Assembly: GCA_016744435.1 (NCBI GenBank)
Contig: JADGEJ010000010.1
Span: 35,650-99,649 of the forward strand
From: Lentibacter sp.
Lineage (GTDB): Bacteria; Pseudomonadota; Alphaproteobacteria; Rhodobacterales; Rhodobacteraceae
Length of the DNA stretch: 64,000 bases
Direction of reading: 5' to 3'
A program made the position numbers and the translations under genes. Positions 45,264-55,223 of the stretch are shown piece by piece; positions within the stretch are counted from its first letter, which is position 1; every line of letters begins with the position of its first letter. The notes below the pieces were generated by a model, which worked only from the letters and a program-made list of their open reading frames with translations, was not told the DNA's origin and made no database searches.

Positions 45264-46268
45264 CTAACGCTTACGAGCCGGCTTGGAAGCATGCAGCAGT
45301 TTAAACCGCGAGTTTCCGCCAAACTCCTTAACCACTTTAAACTGCGCGCCCAGCACTTCTTCGTAGGGCAAGTGCCGGTTGGCGACCATGTAAAGGTTGC
45401 CCATCCCTTTCAACATGCGGGCCGCGTTCTGGATAAACTGTTGGCCCAGTTCCGGCACGCCCTTGCGCCCGATGTGAAACGGCGGGTTCATGACAACTGT
45501 GTCAAAGTTTGCCTTCGGCTCCCAGCGCGTCGCATCATCCCAGTGGAACTGCACTCGCGTATCTTGCAGGTTATGCTCGGCGCATTTTAGCGCGGCATGG
45601 CTGGCCTCAACGAGGTGCAATTCCTCAACCTCATCATGCGCCAAAATATGGCGCGACAGGTAGCCCCAGCCGCCGCCCAGATCAGCAACTTGCTTGCCAA
45701 GCTTCTCGGGCAAAGCCGCAACCAAAAGGCGCGAGCCTTCGTCTGCTTTTTCCGCCGAAAACACTCCGGGGACAGTAAAGAAACCATCTTGGTTTTCGCC
45801 GCCTTCGCCCAAAGCGGCCCAATCAGCCAGCGCATCAGCGGTCACGTCACAGGCAAAAACCTTGCCATGCGCTTTGCTATAGGCCGCGCTGCAATCCCCG
45901 CGCTTCCGCAGCTCTTTGAAGTGGCTGTCAACACCGTCGGTCTTGAGGCCATCAACAACAATCCTACCCTGTGCAAGCTTACCCTGTGCAAGCGCGGCAG
46001 CACGAGCGAACATAACCCGCCCCTCGATGCGCCCACGTGGCACAAAGACAAGCCCCAGCGCAGCAGCTTCCGGCGCTTCGGTGCTCACGTCATAACCTTG
46101 CGCTGCATAAGCTCTCGCCGCGATTACATCATCGCAGACCAGTTTCACGCGCTCAGCGGGCAGGCCCGTAAGGCTCTGGCCGCTGGCTCCAAAAACGGCA
46201 ATATCGCCAACCTCAGGCAATGCGATATGCCCTGCGTCAAGCGCCAAAGAAAGTCGTGTATCCATCAT
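45264..46268 (-). CDS. rsmC: RsmC-like 16S rRNA (guanine-N2) methyltransferase
   Basis: 334 residues. The N-terminal half resembles a degenerate methyltransferase domain, and the C-terminal half has the SAM fold: VADLGGGWGYLSRHIL as motif I and VVMNPPFHIGRKG as the NPPF motif used for base amino-group methylation. This two-domain layout matches RsmC, which methylates G1207 of 16S rRNA; RsmD/RlmG-type relatives are possible. Two ATGs lie in a row at 46268 and 46265; GGAAAG precedes them. Confidence 0.85.
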   Translation of the reverse strand: MMDTRLSLALDAGHIALPEVGDIAVFGASGQSLTGLPAERVKLVCDDVIAARAYAAQGYDVSTEAPEAAALGLVFVPRGRIEGRVMFARAAALAQGKLAQGRIVVDGLKTDGVDSHFKELRKRGDCSAAYSKAHGKVFACDVTADALADWAALGEGGENQDGFFTVPGVFSAEKADEGSRLLVAALPEKLGKQVADLGGGWGYLSRHILAHDEVEELHLVEASHAALKCAEHNLQDTRVQFHWDDATRWEPKANFDTVVMNPPFHIGRKGVPELGQQFIQNAARMLKGMGNLYMVANRHLPYEEVLGAQFKVVKEFGGNSRFKLLHASKPARKR

Positions 46269-46299
46269 TCGTCAGGCTTTCCAAAAGGCGAAGCGCGCC

Positions 46300-46641
46300 T
46301 CACTCTTTTTCCATTGTGCATTGCAAGGGGTGCTGGTTCTGCCGCGCAGCGTCCATCACTTGCGCAACTTTTGTTTCGGCAATCTCATGCGAGAACACGC
46401 CAACAACCGCAAGGCCCTTCTTGTGCACAACCAACATAATCTCAAACGCCTGTGCGTGGTTCAATCCAAAGAAGCGCTCCAGCACATGAACCACAAACTC
46501 CATCGGGGTATAGTCATCATTGAGCAGCATCACCTTGTACAGCGGTGGCCGCTTGGTCTTGGGCTTCGTTGCGGTGATAACCGAGGTATCGCCCTCGTCT
46601 CCGCCCTCATCGCCCGACATGATCAACTCAAAACTCTGCAT
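46300..46641 (-). CDS. clpS: ATP-dependent Clp protease adaptor ClpS
   Basis: 113 residues from ATG 46641; an alternative start is 46620 ([11 protein letters not shown]). It passes N-degron substrates to ClpAP. The unstructured N-terminus is followed by the core: [20 protein letters not shown] has the Asn-Asp-Asp of the N-degron pocket, and [18 protein letters not shown] the second half. clpA is not adjacent. It is on the same strand as rsmC, 31 bases ahead of it. Confidence 0.94.
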   Translation of the reverse strand: MQSFELIMSGDEGGDEGDTSVITATKPKTKRPPLYKVMLLNDDYTPMEFVVHVLERFFGLNHAQAFEIMLVVHKKGLAVVGVFSHEIAETKVAQVMDAARQNQHPLQCTMEKE

Positions 46642-46736
46642 GAAATCCGCTAAATGCCCTCTGGTCTGCGAAACTCTATATAGCCCATGTATCCGCCCTG
46701 AAAAGAGGCAGCACCGCGAATGTAATCTGCCTTGGG

Positions 46737-46766
46737 CTTTTTCTTCGTAAAAATACTCAAATCAAC
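46737..46766 (+). repeat. TATTTTTAC/AAGAAA element (copy b)
   Basis: CTTTTTCTTCGTAAAAATAC then TCAAAT is nearly the exact complement of the element at 43466-43492. It lies in the 153-base gap between the ade stop and clpS start. No plus-strand gene ends here, so it is not a simple terminator of an annotated gene. Confidence 0.6.
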
Positions 46767-46794
46767 AGCCGCAAAAAGCGCAAGTCAAACTGGG

Positions 46795-48501
46795 TCATCC
46801 AATGATTTCAAACTTATTCACATCAACCAAGCCTCTGTCGGTGATCTTCAGATTCGGGATGACAGGCAGCGCCAGAAAGGCCAGTTGCAGGAATGGCTCA
46901 TGCAAGGTCACATCCAAACTCGCCGCCGCCGCGCGCAGCGGGATCAGCTGTTCATGCACTGTCTCATAGCTCCCAAGGCTCATCAGCCCAGCCAAGGGCA
47001 GGGCCAGTTCGGCCAGCACTTCGCCTTGCTCAACCACAACAAACCCGCCTTCGATCTCGCTCAGACGGTTCGCCGCCAGCGCCATGTCGTCATAGTCCGC
47101 CCCCACAACCGCGATATTGTGGTGGTCGTGGCAGACAGTCGAGGCAATCGCGCCGCGCTTCAGCCCGAAACCACGCACAAAGCCCGTCGCGATGTTGCCG
47201 TTCTTGCCATGCCGCTCGATCACCGCGATTTTCACCAAGTCACGCGAGACATCAGGCCGCTTGTCGCCATCCACAATCGCGATGTCCTCATGCAGATGCT
47301 CGGTAATGATCTTGCCCTCGATAATCCCGATCACATCTGTCTCAACGCGGTTGCCGGTTGTGCGAAACGCCTCCGCCGTCACTTTCGGCGCATTCACCGA
47401 GGCACGCCCGACAGGGCTGACGAGAGAGCGCGCAGCATATGCCTCTTCGCAAAGCCGCACGCCGCCAGCAAAGACATGCTGCACATCACAGGCCTCAAGG
47501 CTGCCCACGGCCACAATATCAGCACGCTTACCCGGGCTGATCTGCCCACGGTCTTTCAGCCCGAAAGCCTCCGCCCCCGACAGGCTCGCCGCACGGTAAA
47601 CTGCGCGCGCCGAGCACCCGCGCTCTATCAGACGTCTGATCATGTAATCCAAGTGCCCTTGCTCAGCGATATCAAGCGGGTTCCTGTCGTCAGTGCACAG
47701 GCACATATAAGCGCTGGTGAAATCGTCCAGAACCTCGGCCAATGCCTCCAAGTCCTTGCTGACAGAGCCCTCGCGAATAAGCACGCGCATGCCTTTTTGC
47801 AGCTTCTCGCGAGCCTCACTAGCATGTGTTGCCTCATGCTCGGTCCTGATTCCCGCGCTGATATAAGCGTTCAGGTCGGCCCCCGACAAAAGCGGCGCGT
47901 GGCCGTCGATATGCTTGCCGCGAAACAACTCAAGCTTCGCCATCGCTTCGGGGTCTCGGTGAATAACCCCGGGATAGTTCATAAACTCCGCCAGCCCGCT
48001 TACTTGAGGGTGGTTCATCAGCGGCGCGAGGTCACTGGCCAAAATCCGCGCGCCAGAGGTTTCCATCTCGGTAGAGGGCACACAAGAGCTGAGGTTTACG
48101 CGCAAATCCATCAGCAGCCGCTCCGACGCTGAGAGGAAATACTCAAGGCCCGAAACGCCCAGCACATTGGCGATCTCGTGAGGGTCACAAATCGCCGTGG
48201 TTACGCCGCGCGGCCCAACGCAGCGGTCAAACTCAAACGGAGTTAATAGCGAGCTTTCGACATGCAGATGCGTGTCGATAAATCCGGGCACCAGCGTCAG
48301 CCCGCTTACATCAAACACTTCGCGCGCCTCATAAGCCGCGCCAATGCCGGCGATCAGGCCCTGAAAAATAGCCACATCGCCGTCAATCAGCGCGCCCGTG
48401 ACAACGTCAAACATTTGCCCGCCACGCAGCACTGTGTCGGCTGGCGCATCGCCGCGCGCAACGGCAATCAGCTCTTCAAGCTTGGGGGGTGCTTTGCGCA
48501 T
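46795..48501 (-). CDS. ade: Adenine deaminase
   Basis: 568 residues. It deaminates adenine to hypoxanthine, feeding xanthine dehydrogenase. [20 protein letters not shown] carries the metal-binding His pair and Glu, [12 protein letters not shown] a family block, and CLCTDDRNP the C-terminal catalytic Asp. The length fits the Ade family of amidohydrolases. AAGGAGGCACGAC precedes ATG 48501. Its first 26 bases overlap the end of hyi, and it closes the xdhABC-guaD-hyi-ade operon. Confidence 0.95.
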   Translation of the reverse strand: MRKAPPKLEELIAVARGDAPADTVLRGGQMFDVVTGALIDGDVAIFQGLIAGIGAAYEAREVFDVSGLTLVPGFIDTHLHVESSLLTPFEFDRCVGPRGVTTAICDPHEIANVLGVSGLEYFLSASERLLMDLRVNLSSCVPSTEMETSGARILASDLAPLMNHPQVSGLAEFMNYPGVIHRDPEAMAKLELFRGKHIDGHAPLLSGADLNAYISAGIRTEHEATHASEAREKLQKGMRVLIREGSVSKDLEALAEVLDDFTSAYMCLCTDDRNPLDIAEQGHLDYMIRRLIERGCSARAVYRAASLSGAEAFGLKDRGQISPGKRADIVAVGSLEACDVQHVFAGGVRLCEEAYAARSLVSPVGRASVNAPKVTAEAFRTTGNRVETDVIGIIEGKIITEHLHEDIAIVDGDKRPDVSRDLVKIAVIERHGKNGNIATGFVRGFGLKRGAIASTVCHDHHNIAVVGADYDDMALAANRLSEIEGGFVVVEQGEVLAELALPLAGLMSLGSYETVHEQLIPLRAAAASLDVTLHEPFLQLAFLALPVIPNLKITDRGLVDVNKFEIIG

Positions 48502-49252
48502 GTCGTGCCTCCTTGAGCCAGCTCAGCCCATCTACAGTTGCGCCGCGCGGATGATACTCGCAGCCGATCCATCCGGCATATCCGGCGGTGTCCAGCGCAG
48601 CAAGCAACCCGCCCTGCCCCTTCGGCTCGTGCCGCTCAGGCGCCCCCGCGATCTGAATATGCGCGACATGCGGCAACACGTCTGGCAGCGCCGCCAAAGC
48701 CTCGCCATGGGTGCGCTCATGGTGATAGACGTCCCATTGGAGTGCAACATTCTCGTGGTCGATCTTATGCAAAAGCTCCAGCGCTTGGTCGGTCCGGCTG
48801 AGAAAATATCCAGGCATATCATGCAGGTTGATCGGCTCGATCATCACTGTGCACCCGATGCGCGCCAGCCTGTCAGCCGCCAGACGCACATTTGCAATGT
48901 AACAGGCCTCAGCCTCGGCTCCTTCAGCGAGCCCCGCCATGCAATGCAGTCTTGCAGCCCGCAATACGCGGGCATATTGCACCGCAGTATCGACACTCTG
49001 CGCAAACTCCGCCTCACGGCCCGCCAGTGCCGCCAAGCCGCGCTCGCCAGCCGCCCAGTCTCCGCAGGGCAGGTTAAACACCGAAAGCCCAAGCGCGTTG
49101 CCCTCGATAGCCCCGGCAAGGCTCTCGGGCACATAGGCATAGGGGAACAAAAACTCGACACCGCCAAAGCCTGCGCGGCGCGCCGCAACAAAGCGGTCCT
49201 CAAACGCATGCTCCGTGAACATCATCGAAAGGTTGGCTGAAAACCGCAGCAT
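48476..49252 (-). CDS. hyi: Hydroxypyruvate isomerase family (TIM-barrel)
   Basis: 258 residues from ATG 49252 ([20 protein letters not shown]), after AGGGAG; a GTG one codon earlier touches the guaD stop. It is of the xylose-isomerase-like TIM-barrel family. [16 protein letters not shown] and [13 protein letters not shown] carry the metal-binding Glu/Asp, as in Hyi. Hyi interconverts hydroxypyruvate and tartronate semialdehyde, the product of glyoxylate condensation. In a purine operon this would handle glyoxylate from allantoin/ureidoglycolate. OtnI-type sugar isomerases are an alternative. Confidence 0.85.
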   Translation of the reverse strand: MLRFSANLSMMFTEHAFEDRFVAARRAGFGGVEFLFPYAYVPESLAGAIEGNALGLSVFNLPCGDWAAGERGLAALAGREAEFAQSVDTAVQYARVLRAARLHCMAGLAEGAEAEACYIANVRLAADRLARIGCTVMIEPINLHDMPGYFLSRTDQALELLHKIDHENVALQWDVYHHERTHGEALAALPDVLPHVAHIQIAGAPERHEPKGQGGLLAALDTAGYAGWIGCEYHPRGATVDGLSWLKEARHAQSTPQA

Positions 49253-49255
49253 CAC

Positions 49256-50551
49256 TCACACTCCCTTTTGCGCCACGCCCCCAACATAGGTCTGCGTCAC
49301 GCTGCGATCATCGCCCATGATCATCAAAAGGAAAAGCTCTTCTGCAAGTGTTTCTACGCGCTCCTGCCTGAGCCGCATTTCGGGCGTGGCCCCTGCGTTA
49401 AGCACGACCATGTCAGCCGCACTACCCGCCTCAAGCGTGCCGATTTCGGCCTCAAGCCCAAGCACCTCGGCGTTGCCCCGCGTGATCCAGTCAAACGCGG
49501 TGTAAGGGTGCATTTGTTGGCGCTGAAGCTGCAGTACCTTGTAGCCTTCGTTGAGCGTTTGCAGCATCGAGTAAGACGTGCCGCCGCCAATGTCTGTGGC
49601 GATGCCGCTCAGGATGCCTCGCGCCCGCAAACTCGCCTCGTCAAACAGGCCAGAGCCAAGAAACAGGTTACTTGTCGGGCAGAAAACAGGCTTCGCGCCC
49701 GTCGATGCCATCACCTCAATCTCGCGAGGCTCAAGGTGAATACAATGGCCCAAAAGTGCTCGTTCGCTTAGCAACCCGCAGTCTTCATAGATGCCGAGAT
49801 AGTCTTTCGCTTCGGGGTAAAGCGCCCGCGCGCGCGCGATCTCATCAACGTTCTCGTCGACATGGGTTTGCATGTAGCATGTCGGATTTTCGCCGACTAA
49901 AGCGCCCGCCAATTCCAATTGCTCAGGGCTAGATGTGAGCGCAAATCGCGGCGTGACAGCGTAGTGCATACGCCCTGTTCCGTGCCACTTTTCTATCAGC
50001 GCACGGCTCTCGTCATAGCCCCGCTGCGGCGTGTCGCGCAAAGCCTCTGGCGCGTGGCTATCCATCATAACTTTGCCGCCCACCATGCACATTCCGCGCG
50101 CGTGCCCCTCCGCAAAGAACGCCTCGGCACTTTCCGGGTGCACCGAGCAATAGGCGACAGCCGTTGTTGTGCCGTGGTTTGTCAGCCCGTCGTAGAAGCC
50201 TTTGGCCATGCGCGCAGCGTGGTCAGCATCAGCAAAGCGCGTCTCTTCGGGGAAGGTGTAGCTGTTGAGCCAGTCAAGCAAGTCACGGCCCCATGACGCC
50301 AGAACCTGCACCTGCGGAAAGTGCAGATGGGTGTCGATAAACCCCGGCATGATAAGATGTGGGCGATGGTCGACAACCTTCGCCTCAGGGGCCTGCGCGC
50401 GCAGCTCCGCCGCCTCGCCCATCGCGACAATGCGCCCCGCGCGCACCAAGACAGCGCCGTCTTCCACATAAGTGAAAGCCGCCTCATCGCCCGCGCCATC
50501 GCAGCGGCGCTGAAAACTCAGCACTCGGCCCAAAAATACTGTATCGTTCAT
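49256..50551 (-). CDS. guaD: Guanine deaminase
   Basis: 431 residues. It deaminates guanine to xanthine using zinc. [20 protein letters not shown] holds the HxH metal motif, CYMQTHVDENVDEI a third metal-site His, LLGHCIHLEP the next conserved His, and ATDIGGGTSYSML the catalytic Asp. It overlaps the xdhC stop by 4 bases and directly abuts hyi. Its product xanthine is the substrate of the XdhAB enzyme encoded upstream. Confidence 0.95.
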   Translation of the reverse strand: MNDTVFLGRVLSFQRRCDGAGDEAAFTYVEDGAVLVRAGRIVAMGEAAELRAQAPEAKVVDHRPHLIMPGFIDTHLHFPQVQVLASWGRDLLDWLNSYTFPEETRFADADHAARMAKGFYDGLTNHGTTTAVAYCSVHPESAEAFFAEGHARGMCMVGGKVMMDSHAPEALRDTPQRGYDESRALIEKWHGTGRMHYAVTPRFALTSSPEQLELAGALVGENPTCYMQTHVDENVDEIARARALYPEAKDYLGIYEDCGLLSERALLGHCIHLEPREIEVMASTGAKPVFCPTSNLFLGSGLFDEASLRARGILSGIATDIGGGTSYSMLQTLNEGYKVLQLQRQQMHPYTAFDWITRGNAEVLGLEAEIGTLEAGSAADMVVLNAGATPEMRLRQERVETLAEELFLLMIMGDDRSVTQTYVGGVAQKGV

Positions 50552-51378
50552 CGTATTTCCTTAACCGCCGACGTCTTAACATCTGCATAATACGCCTGCA
50601 AAACCGCCATAACTTCGGCGGTAACAAATGCGGCGATAACCTCTGGCCGCCTGCCATTCTTCCCGCCGCCCTTGCTGGCCGCTGCCATCGGACAGATCAG
50701 CGCGCTCACATCGCCCTCGGCCCAGTTGATAAACTGTGCTCGTTTGCTCTTTGAGCCGATCATCCCGACATAGGCCGCATCGCCGCGCGCCAAGGCTTCC
50801 TGCGCCAGTAAGAAATCCAATGCATGCTCGTGGGTGGCAACAATATGCGCAGCGCCCGCACGGGCCGTTCGCACCACTGTTTCGGGCAGAGGCGTTAAAA
50901 ACGTCTCGACGCCCTCTGGCGCCAACACGATCTCCTCGGGGCGGCTATCAACCAGCTTGAGCGCCACAGGCAACGGCGCGAAGGCGCGCGCCAGTGCGCG
51001 GCCTACATGCCCTGCGCCGTAAACGATCACTTCAGGCTGCGCCGCAATCCGCGCGCGCTCGGCCTTCAAAAGGTTGCGCTTATCAACGGCATCCATCTGC
51101 TCAAGCTCAAGCACAACACGCCCGCCGCAACACTGGCCAATCTCTGGGCCAAGTGGCACATCCATCTGGCGAGACTGCCCATCAGGGCAGGCGAGCAAAC
51201 GGCGCGCCTCATCCATCGCCATATACTCAAGTTGCCCACCGCCTATCGTGCCAAGCTGCGCCACATTACTCACCAGCATAAACGCGCCTTCTTCGCGTGG
51301 CACCGAGCCCTGAACCCCTGCAAGCGTCACGCAAACAACGTCGCTGTGTGCTTCCAGAAATCCGATCAACTCATGCAT
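50548..51378 (-). CDS. xdhC: Xanthine dehydrogenase accessory protein XdhC
   Basis: 276 residues. XdhC binds molybdenum cofactor, supports its sulfuration and inserts it into XdhB. The N-terminal CoxI-like part has GSVPREEGAFMLV and GTIGGGQLEY, with QCCGGRVVLELE as a Cys-containing loop. The C-terminal Rossmann part has VIVYGAGHVGRALARAF and YVGMIGSKSKRA. It overlaps xdhB by 8 bases and guaD by 4. Confidence 0.95.
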   Translation of the reverse strand: MHELIGFLEAHSDVVCVTLAGVQGSVPREEGAFMLVSNVAQLGTIGGGQLEYMAMDEARRLLACPDGQSRQMDVPLGPEIGQCCGGRVVLELEQMDAVDKRNLLKAERARIAAQPEVIVYGAGHVGRALARAFAPLPVALKLVDSRPEEIVLAPEGVETFLTPLPETVVRTARAGAAHIVATHEHALDFLLAQEALARGDAAYVGMIGSKSKRAQFINWAEGDVSALICPMAAASKGGGKNGRRPEVIAAFVTAEVMAVLQAYYADVKTSAVKEIR

Positions 51379-53668
51379 TTCGCTTCAGCCTTTCTACGGC
51401 CATCAAAACGCGCTCAGGCGTTGCGGGCGCATCCAAGCGCGGGCACTCGGCGTAACCCGCGACTGAGGCAACGGCATGGCCCAGTGCTTCAAACACCGAA
51501 ATGCCAAGCACGAACGGCGGCTCGCCTACAGCCTTTGAGCGTTTGATCGTGCGCTCGGGGTTCTCGCTCCACTCCGCCAGCCGCACGTTAAACTCGCGCG
51601 GCTTGTCGCTCGCCAGTGGGATCTTATAGGTGCTGGGTGCGTGTGTGCGCAGACAGCCTTTGTCGTCCCACCACAACTCTTCCGTGGTCAGCCAGCCCAT
51701 CCCTTGGATGAATGCGCCTTCGACTTGGCCTTTGTCCAAAACAGGGTTCAGTGAACGGCCCACATCATGCAGCACATCGGCGCGCTCAACGCGGTATTCT
51801 CCGGTGAGCGTATCAACCCAAACTTCGCTGCACGCCGCGCCATATGCGAAGTAGTAGAACGGGCGGCCCTGGCCCTTGTCGCGGTCCCAATGGATCTTGG
51901 GCGTTTTGTAAAAACCAGCCGCCGAGAGTTGCACCCGCGCCATATAGGCCTGCGACACGAAGTCGGCCCAAGCGTGCTCGGCTCCGCCGCAAAGCACCTT
52001 GCCGTCAACAAACTGCAAGTCGCTGCATTCAGCGCCCCAGCGCTCGGTGGCAAAGCCGACAAGCCGCGCCTTGATCTGCTCGCAAGCATCAAGCGCCGCC
52101 ATGCCGTTCAGGTCTGTTCCCGACGAAGCAGCCGTCGCGCTGGTGTTGGGCACTTTGTCAGTCGCGGTTGCGGTGATCTTGACCCGCCCGAGAGCAACCC
52201 CAAACGCCTCTGCCACGATCTGCGCGACCTTGGTGTTCAGCCCTTGGCCCATCTCGGTGCCGCCGTGGTTGATCATGATCGAGCCGTCTTTATAGACATG
52301 CAGCAAAGCACCCGCTTGGTTAAACCATGTCGCGGTAAAGCTGATGCCGAACTTCACTGGCGTCAGCGCAATGCCGCGCCTGACAACCCCGCCCTTAGCA
52401 TTATGCGCGACAATTTCGGCGCGGCGCTTGCGATAGTCGGAGGTCTCCTCCAACTCGCCAATCAGCCGCTCCAAGATGTTGTCTTCCACTGTCTGGTGGT
52501 AAGGTGTCACATCGCGCTCGCCAATTCCGTAGACGTTGGCCTTACGCACATCGAGCGGGTCTTTCCCCAGCGCATAGGCGATCTCTTCAATCATGCGCTC
52601 GGCGACGATAGCACCCTGCGGGCCGCCAAAGCCCCTGAACGCCGTGTTAGAGACTGTATTTGTCTTTATCGGTCGCGACGTGAGCTTCACATTCGGGTAG
52701 TAATAAGCGTTGTCGGCATGAAACAGCGCGCGGTCTGTGACAGGGCCAGACAAGTCAGCCGAAAAGCCACAGCGCGCCGCGAACTGGCCTTCAACGGCCT
52801 CGATGCGGCCCTCGCCGTCAAACCCGACTTCGTAGTCAACCGAGAAGTCGTGGCGCTTGCCTGTCGCGCTCATGTCTTGGTCGCGGTCCGGCCTGATCTT
52901 CACGGGCACGTTCCACTTTTTTGCGGCCATTGCTGCAACGGCGGCAAAGAGGTTCATCTGGCTTTCCTTGCCGCCAAACCCGCCGCCCATGCGCCGTACT
53001 TTGACAACAACCGCGTTGGCCGGAACACCAAGCACCTGCGCGACAATCACCTGCGCCTCGCTCGGGTGTTGCGTCGAGCAATGCAGCACGACCTCATCAT
53101 CCTCGCCCGGGACAGCAAAAGTGATATGCCCTTCCAGATACATGTGGTCCTGCCCGCCGATCTCCATCGTGGCTTTGATCCGGTGCTCGGCATTTGCCAT
53201 GCCCTGCGCGACATCGCCACGCTCAAGCTTGAGCGGTGCGGTCACGTCAGGGTAGCCCGCCGCCATCGCCTCGCGCGAGGTGAGCACGTGAGGCAGCGGT
53301 TCAACATCAACCACCGCCAGCTCCGCCGCGCGGCGCGCTTGGTCGCGGGTTTTCGCGACAACCGCAAACAACGGCTGGCCGTAAAACTCGACAGTCTCAC
53401 TCGGGAACACCGGCTCGTCATGCGCATGTACCGCCGAGACGTCATTCACCCCGGGGATGTCCTCAGCCGTCAACACGCCAACAACGCCCGCCGCCGCCTT
53501 AACGGCGCTCAGATCAAGCGAGTTCAGCTTGCCATGCGCCACCTTCGAGCAGCCGAGATAGGCGTGTAATGTGCCCGCTGGCTCGGCAATGTCGTCAGTA
53601 TAGCTAGCCCGCCCCGTAACGTGCTTTACTGCGCTGTCATGCTGCGTGCTTTGGCCAGTTCTACTCAT
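51371..53668 (-). CDS. xdhB: Xanthine dehydrogenase, molybdopterin-binding subunit
   Basis: 765 residues. It is the catalytic subunit that hydroxylates hypoxanthine and xanthine to urate. Blocks typical of the Mo-binding domains: VRRMGGGFGGKESQ, NTAFRGFGGPQGAIVAE (with the substrate-site Arg), INHGGTEMGQGLNTKVAQ, and KAVGEPPFVLG with the catalytic Glu near the C-terminus. The start overlaps xdhA by 4 bases. The length matches bacterial two-subunit enzymes of Rhodobacter type. Confidence 0.96.
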   Translation of the reverse strand: MSRTGQSTQHDSAVKHVTGRASYTDDIAEPAGTLHAYLGCSKVAHGKLNSLDLSAVKAAAGVVGVLTAEDIPGVNDVSAVHAHDEPVFPSETVEFYGQPLFAVVAKTRDQARRAAELAVVDVEPLPHVLTSREAMAAGYPDVTAPLKLERGDVAQGMANAEHRIKATMEIGGQDHMYLEGHITFAVPGEDDEVVLHCSTQHPSEAQVIVAQVLGVPANAVVVKVRRMGGGFGGKESQMNLFAAVAAMAAKKWNVPVKIRPDRDQDMSATGKRHDFSVDYEVGFDGEGRIEAVEGQFAARCGFSADLSGPVTDRALFHADNAYYYPNVKLTSRPIKTNTVSNTAFRGFGGPQGAIVAERMIEEIAYALGKDPLDVRKANVYGIGERDVTPYHQTVEDNILERLIGELEETSDYRKRRAEIVAHNAKGGVVRRGIALTPVKFGISFTATWFNQAGALLHVYKDGSIMINHGGTEMGQGLNTKVAQIVAEAFGVALGRVKITATATDKVPNTSATAASSGTDLNGMAALDACEQIKARLVGFATERWGAECSDLQFVDGKVLCGGAEHAWADFVSQAYMARVQLSAAGFYKTPKIHWDRDKGQGRPFYYFAYGAACSEVWVDTLTGEYRVERADVLHDVGRSLNPVLDKGQVEGAFIQGMGWLTTEELWWDDKGCLRTHAPSTYKIPLASDKPREFNVRLAEWSENPERTIKRSKAVGEPPFVLGISVFEALGHAVASVAGYAECPRLDAPATPERVLMAVERLKRNA

Positions 53669-55104
53669 TCTGCGGCCTCCTGTGCATCACCCTGCTCAAG
53701 CCAAAAGCGCCGGAACAGGTTGGCCGCAACAAGGCTGCGGTACTCGCTCGACGCGCGCCAGTCTGACAGTGGTGCAAAGTCATCCGCAACAGCCCTTCCC
53801 GCCGCTTCAAAGCTCGCTTCGTTAAAAGGCTGCCCCTCAAGCGCGGCCTCCGCCAAACGCGCGCGCTTGGGCGTGGCCGCCATGCCGCCAAAGGCCAGGC
53901 GCGCCTGCGTGATCAACCCGCTCTCAACCGTCACAGCAAAGCCCGCCGCGACGGCTGTGATGTCTTCATCGCGCCGCTTGGAAACCTTGTAAGCGGCGTG
54001 GATCACGCCTGTTTCCGACAGCGGCAGCTCTACAGCTTCAACAAACTCGCCAGCCCGCAGGTCTTGCTTGCCGTAGGCGACAAAGAACTCTTCCAAAGGA
54101 ATGTCTCGCACACCCGAAGCGCTGCGCAGATGGAGCCTCGCGCCAAGCGCTATGAACACCGGAGGCGTGTCGCCGATCGGGGAGCCATTGGCGATATTGC
54201 CACCCACCGTCCCCATGTTGCGCACCTGCCATCCGGCGATGCGGCTCCAGTAATCCGCCAAATGCGGAAAAGCCCGCATAAGCTGCGCTTCGGCTTCGCT
54301 AAAGCTCGCCCCCGCGCCAATCCGCAGGCTCGTGTCAGAGAGCGTCACATGGCGCAGCTCTGTGAGGTGCCCCGTGAAAACCGCGGGGGTGATCGGCTTC
54401 ATCATCTTCGTCACCCAGAGGCCAACATCCGTCGCTCCAGCGATGATCGTGGCCTCGGGTTGCTCAGCCAAAACTTGCGCGAAGTCGGCCACATCGGCAG
54501 GCAAGATAGCCCCACCAACTTCAACGCGCGCACTGTCGCTCATCCGCGCCAAAGCCGCCGTTACCTCAGCGCGCTCGGCCAAAAGCGGATCAGCCTCAGG
54601 CTGGCCCAAAGCGCCCGCCGCGCGGGCGGCCTTAAAGATCGGCTCATATCCCGTGCAGCGGCAGAGGTTGCCCTGCAACGCGACGGCAATTTGCTCGTCA
54701 GACGGCTCGGGCGCGTGCATCCACAAAGCATAGAGCGACATGACAATGCCCGGGGTGCAAAAGCCGCACTGGCTGCCGTGCGCATCGACCATCGCCTGTT
54801 GCACAGGGTGCAAGCCTCCGCCCGCGCCGCGCAAATGCTCGATCGTGACCACGTGACAGTCATCAAGGCTCGCCACAAAACGGATGCAGGCATTCACCGT
54901 CTCGTAATGCAACGCGCCATCAACCAACCGCCCGACAAGCACAGTGCATGCTCCGCAGTCGCCCTCGGCGCAGCCTTCTTTGGCCCCCGTCAGCCGCCGC
55001 TCAAGGCGCAGGTAATCAAGCAATGTGTCTTGTGCCTGCACATCGCGCAGCACAACGGGCGCTCCGTTGAGCAGAAACCTGATCTCATTTCGGTGTTGCA
55101 CCAT
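53665..55104 (-). CDS. xdhA: Xanthine dehydrogenase, iron-sulfur/FAD subunit
   Basis: 479 residues from ATG 55104, with GGAGAATGTT before it. The N-terminal plant-type [2Fe-2S] cluster is bound by Cys45, Cys50 and Cys53 (GCAEGDCGACTV) plus a Cys near 73. The second cluster is bound by QCGFCTPG and CRCTGYEPI. FAD-binding domain (about 185-370): TIIAGATDVGLW and VGGNIANGSPIGD, then the CO-dehydrogenase flavoprotein C-terminal domain. It passes electrons from molybdenum to NAD. It is the first gene of the purine operon and divergent from a LysR gene. Confidence 0.96.
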   Translation of the reverse strand: MVQHRNEIRFLLNGAPVVLRDVQAQDTLLDYLRLERRLTGAKEGCAEGDCGACTVLVGRLVDGALHYETVNACIRFVASLDDCHVVTIEHLRGAGGGLHPVQQAMVDAHGSQCGFCTPGIVMSLYALWMHAPEPSDEQIAVALQGNLCRCTGYEPIFKAARAAGALGQPEADPLLAERAEVTAALARMSDSARVEVGGAILPADVADFAQVLAEQPEATIIAGATDVGLWVTKMMKPITPAVFTGHLTELRHVTLSDTSLRIGAGASFSEAEAQLMRAFPHLADYWSRIAGWQVRNMGTVGGNIANGSPIGDTPPVFIALGARLHLRSASGVRDIPLEEFFVAYGKQDLRAGEFVEAVELPLSETGVIHAAYKVSKRRDEDITAVAAGFAVTVESGLITQARLAFGGMAATPKRARLAEAALEGQPFNEASFEAAGRAVADDFAPLSDWRASSEYRSLVAANLFRRFWLEQGDAQEAAE

Positions 55105-55223
55105 AACATTCTCCGCGCGCGTTGCCTGACAGGGTATGCCGCGCTGGCTTTCAACAAAACACGCCGTTTGCTTGGACACTTTCAACGCTTTCTATACAAT
55201 CAGCAAGTAGGGAGACGCAGATC

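Noticed and set aside
51767..53569. A 600-codon open frame antisense to xdhB
   Set aside because: It mirrors a strongly supported molybdenum-enzyme gene, is rich in Arg/His/Ala without any domain, and arises from high G+C. Similar long antisense frames at 13722-15080, 15223-16470, 29891-30964 and 53998-55245 were dropped for the same reason.
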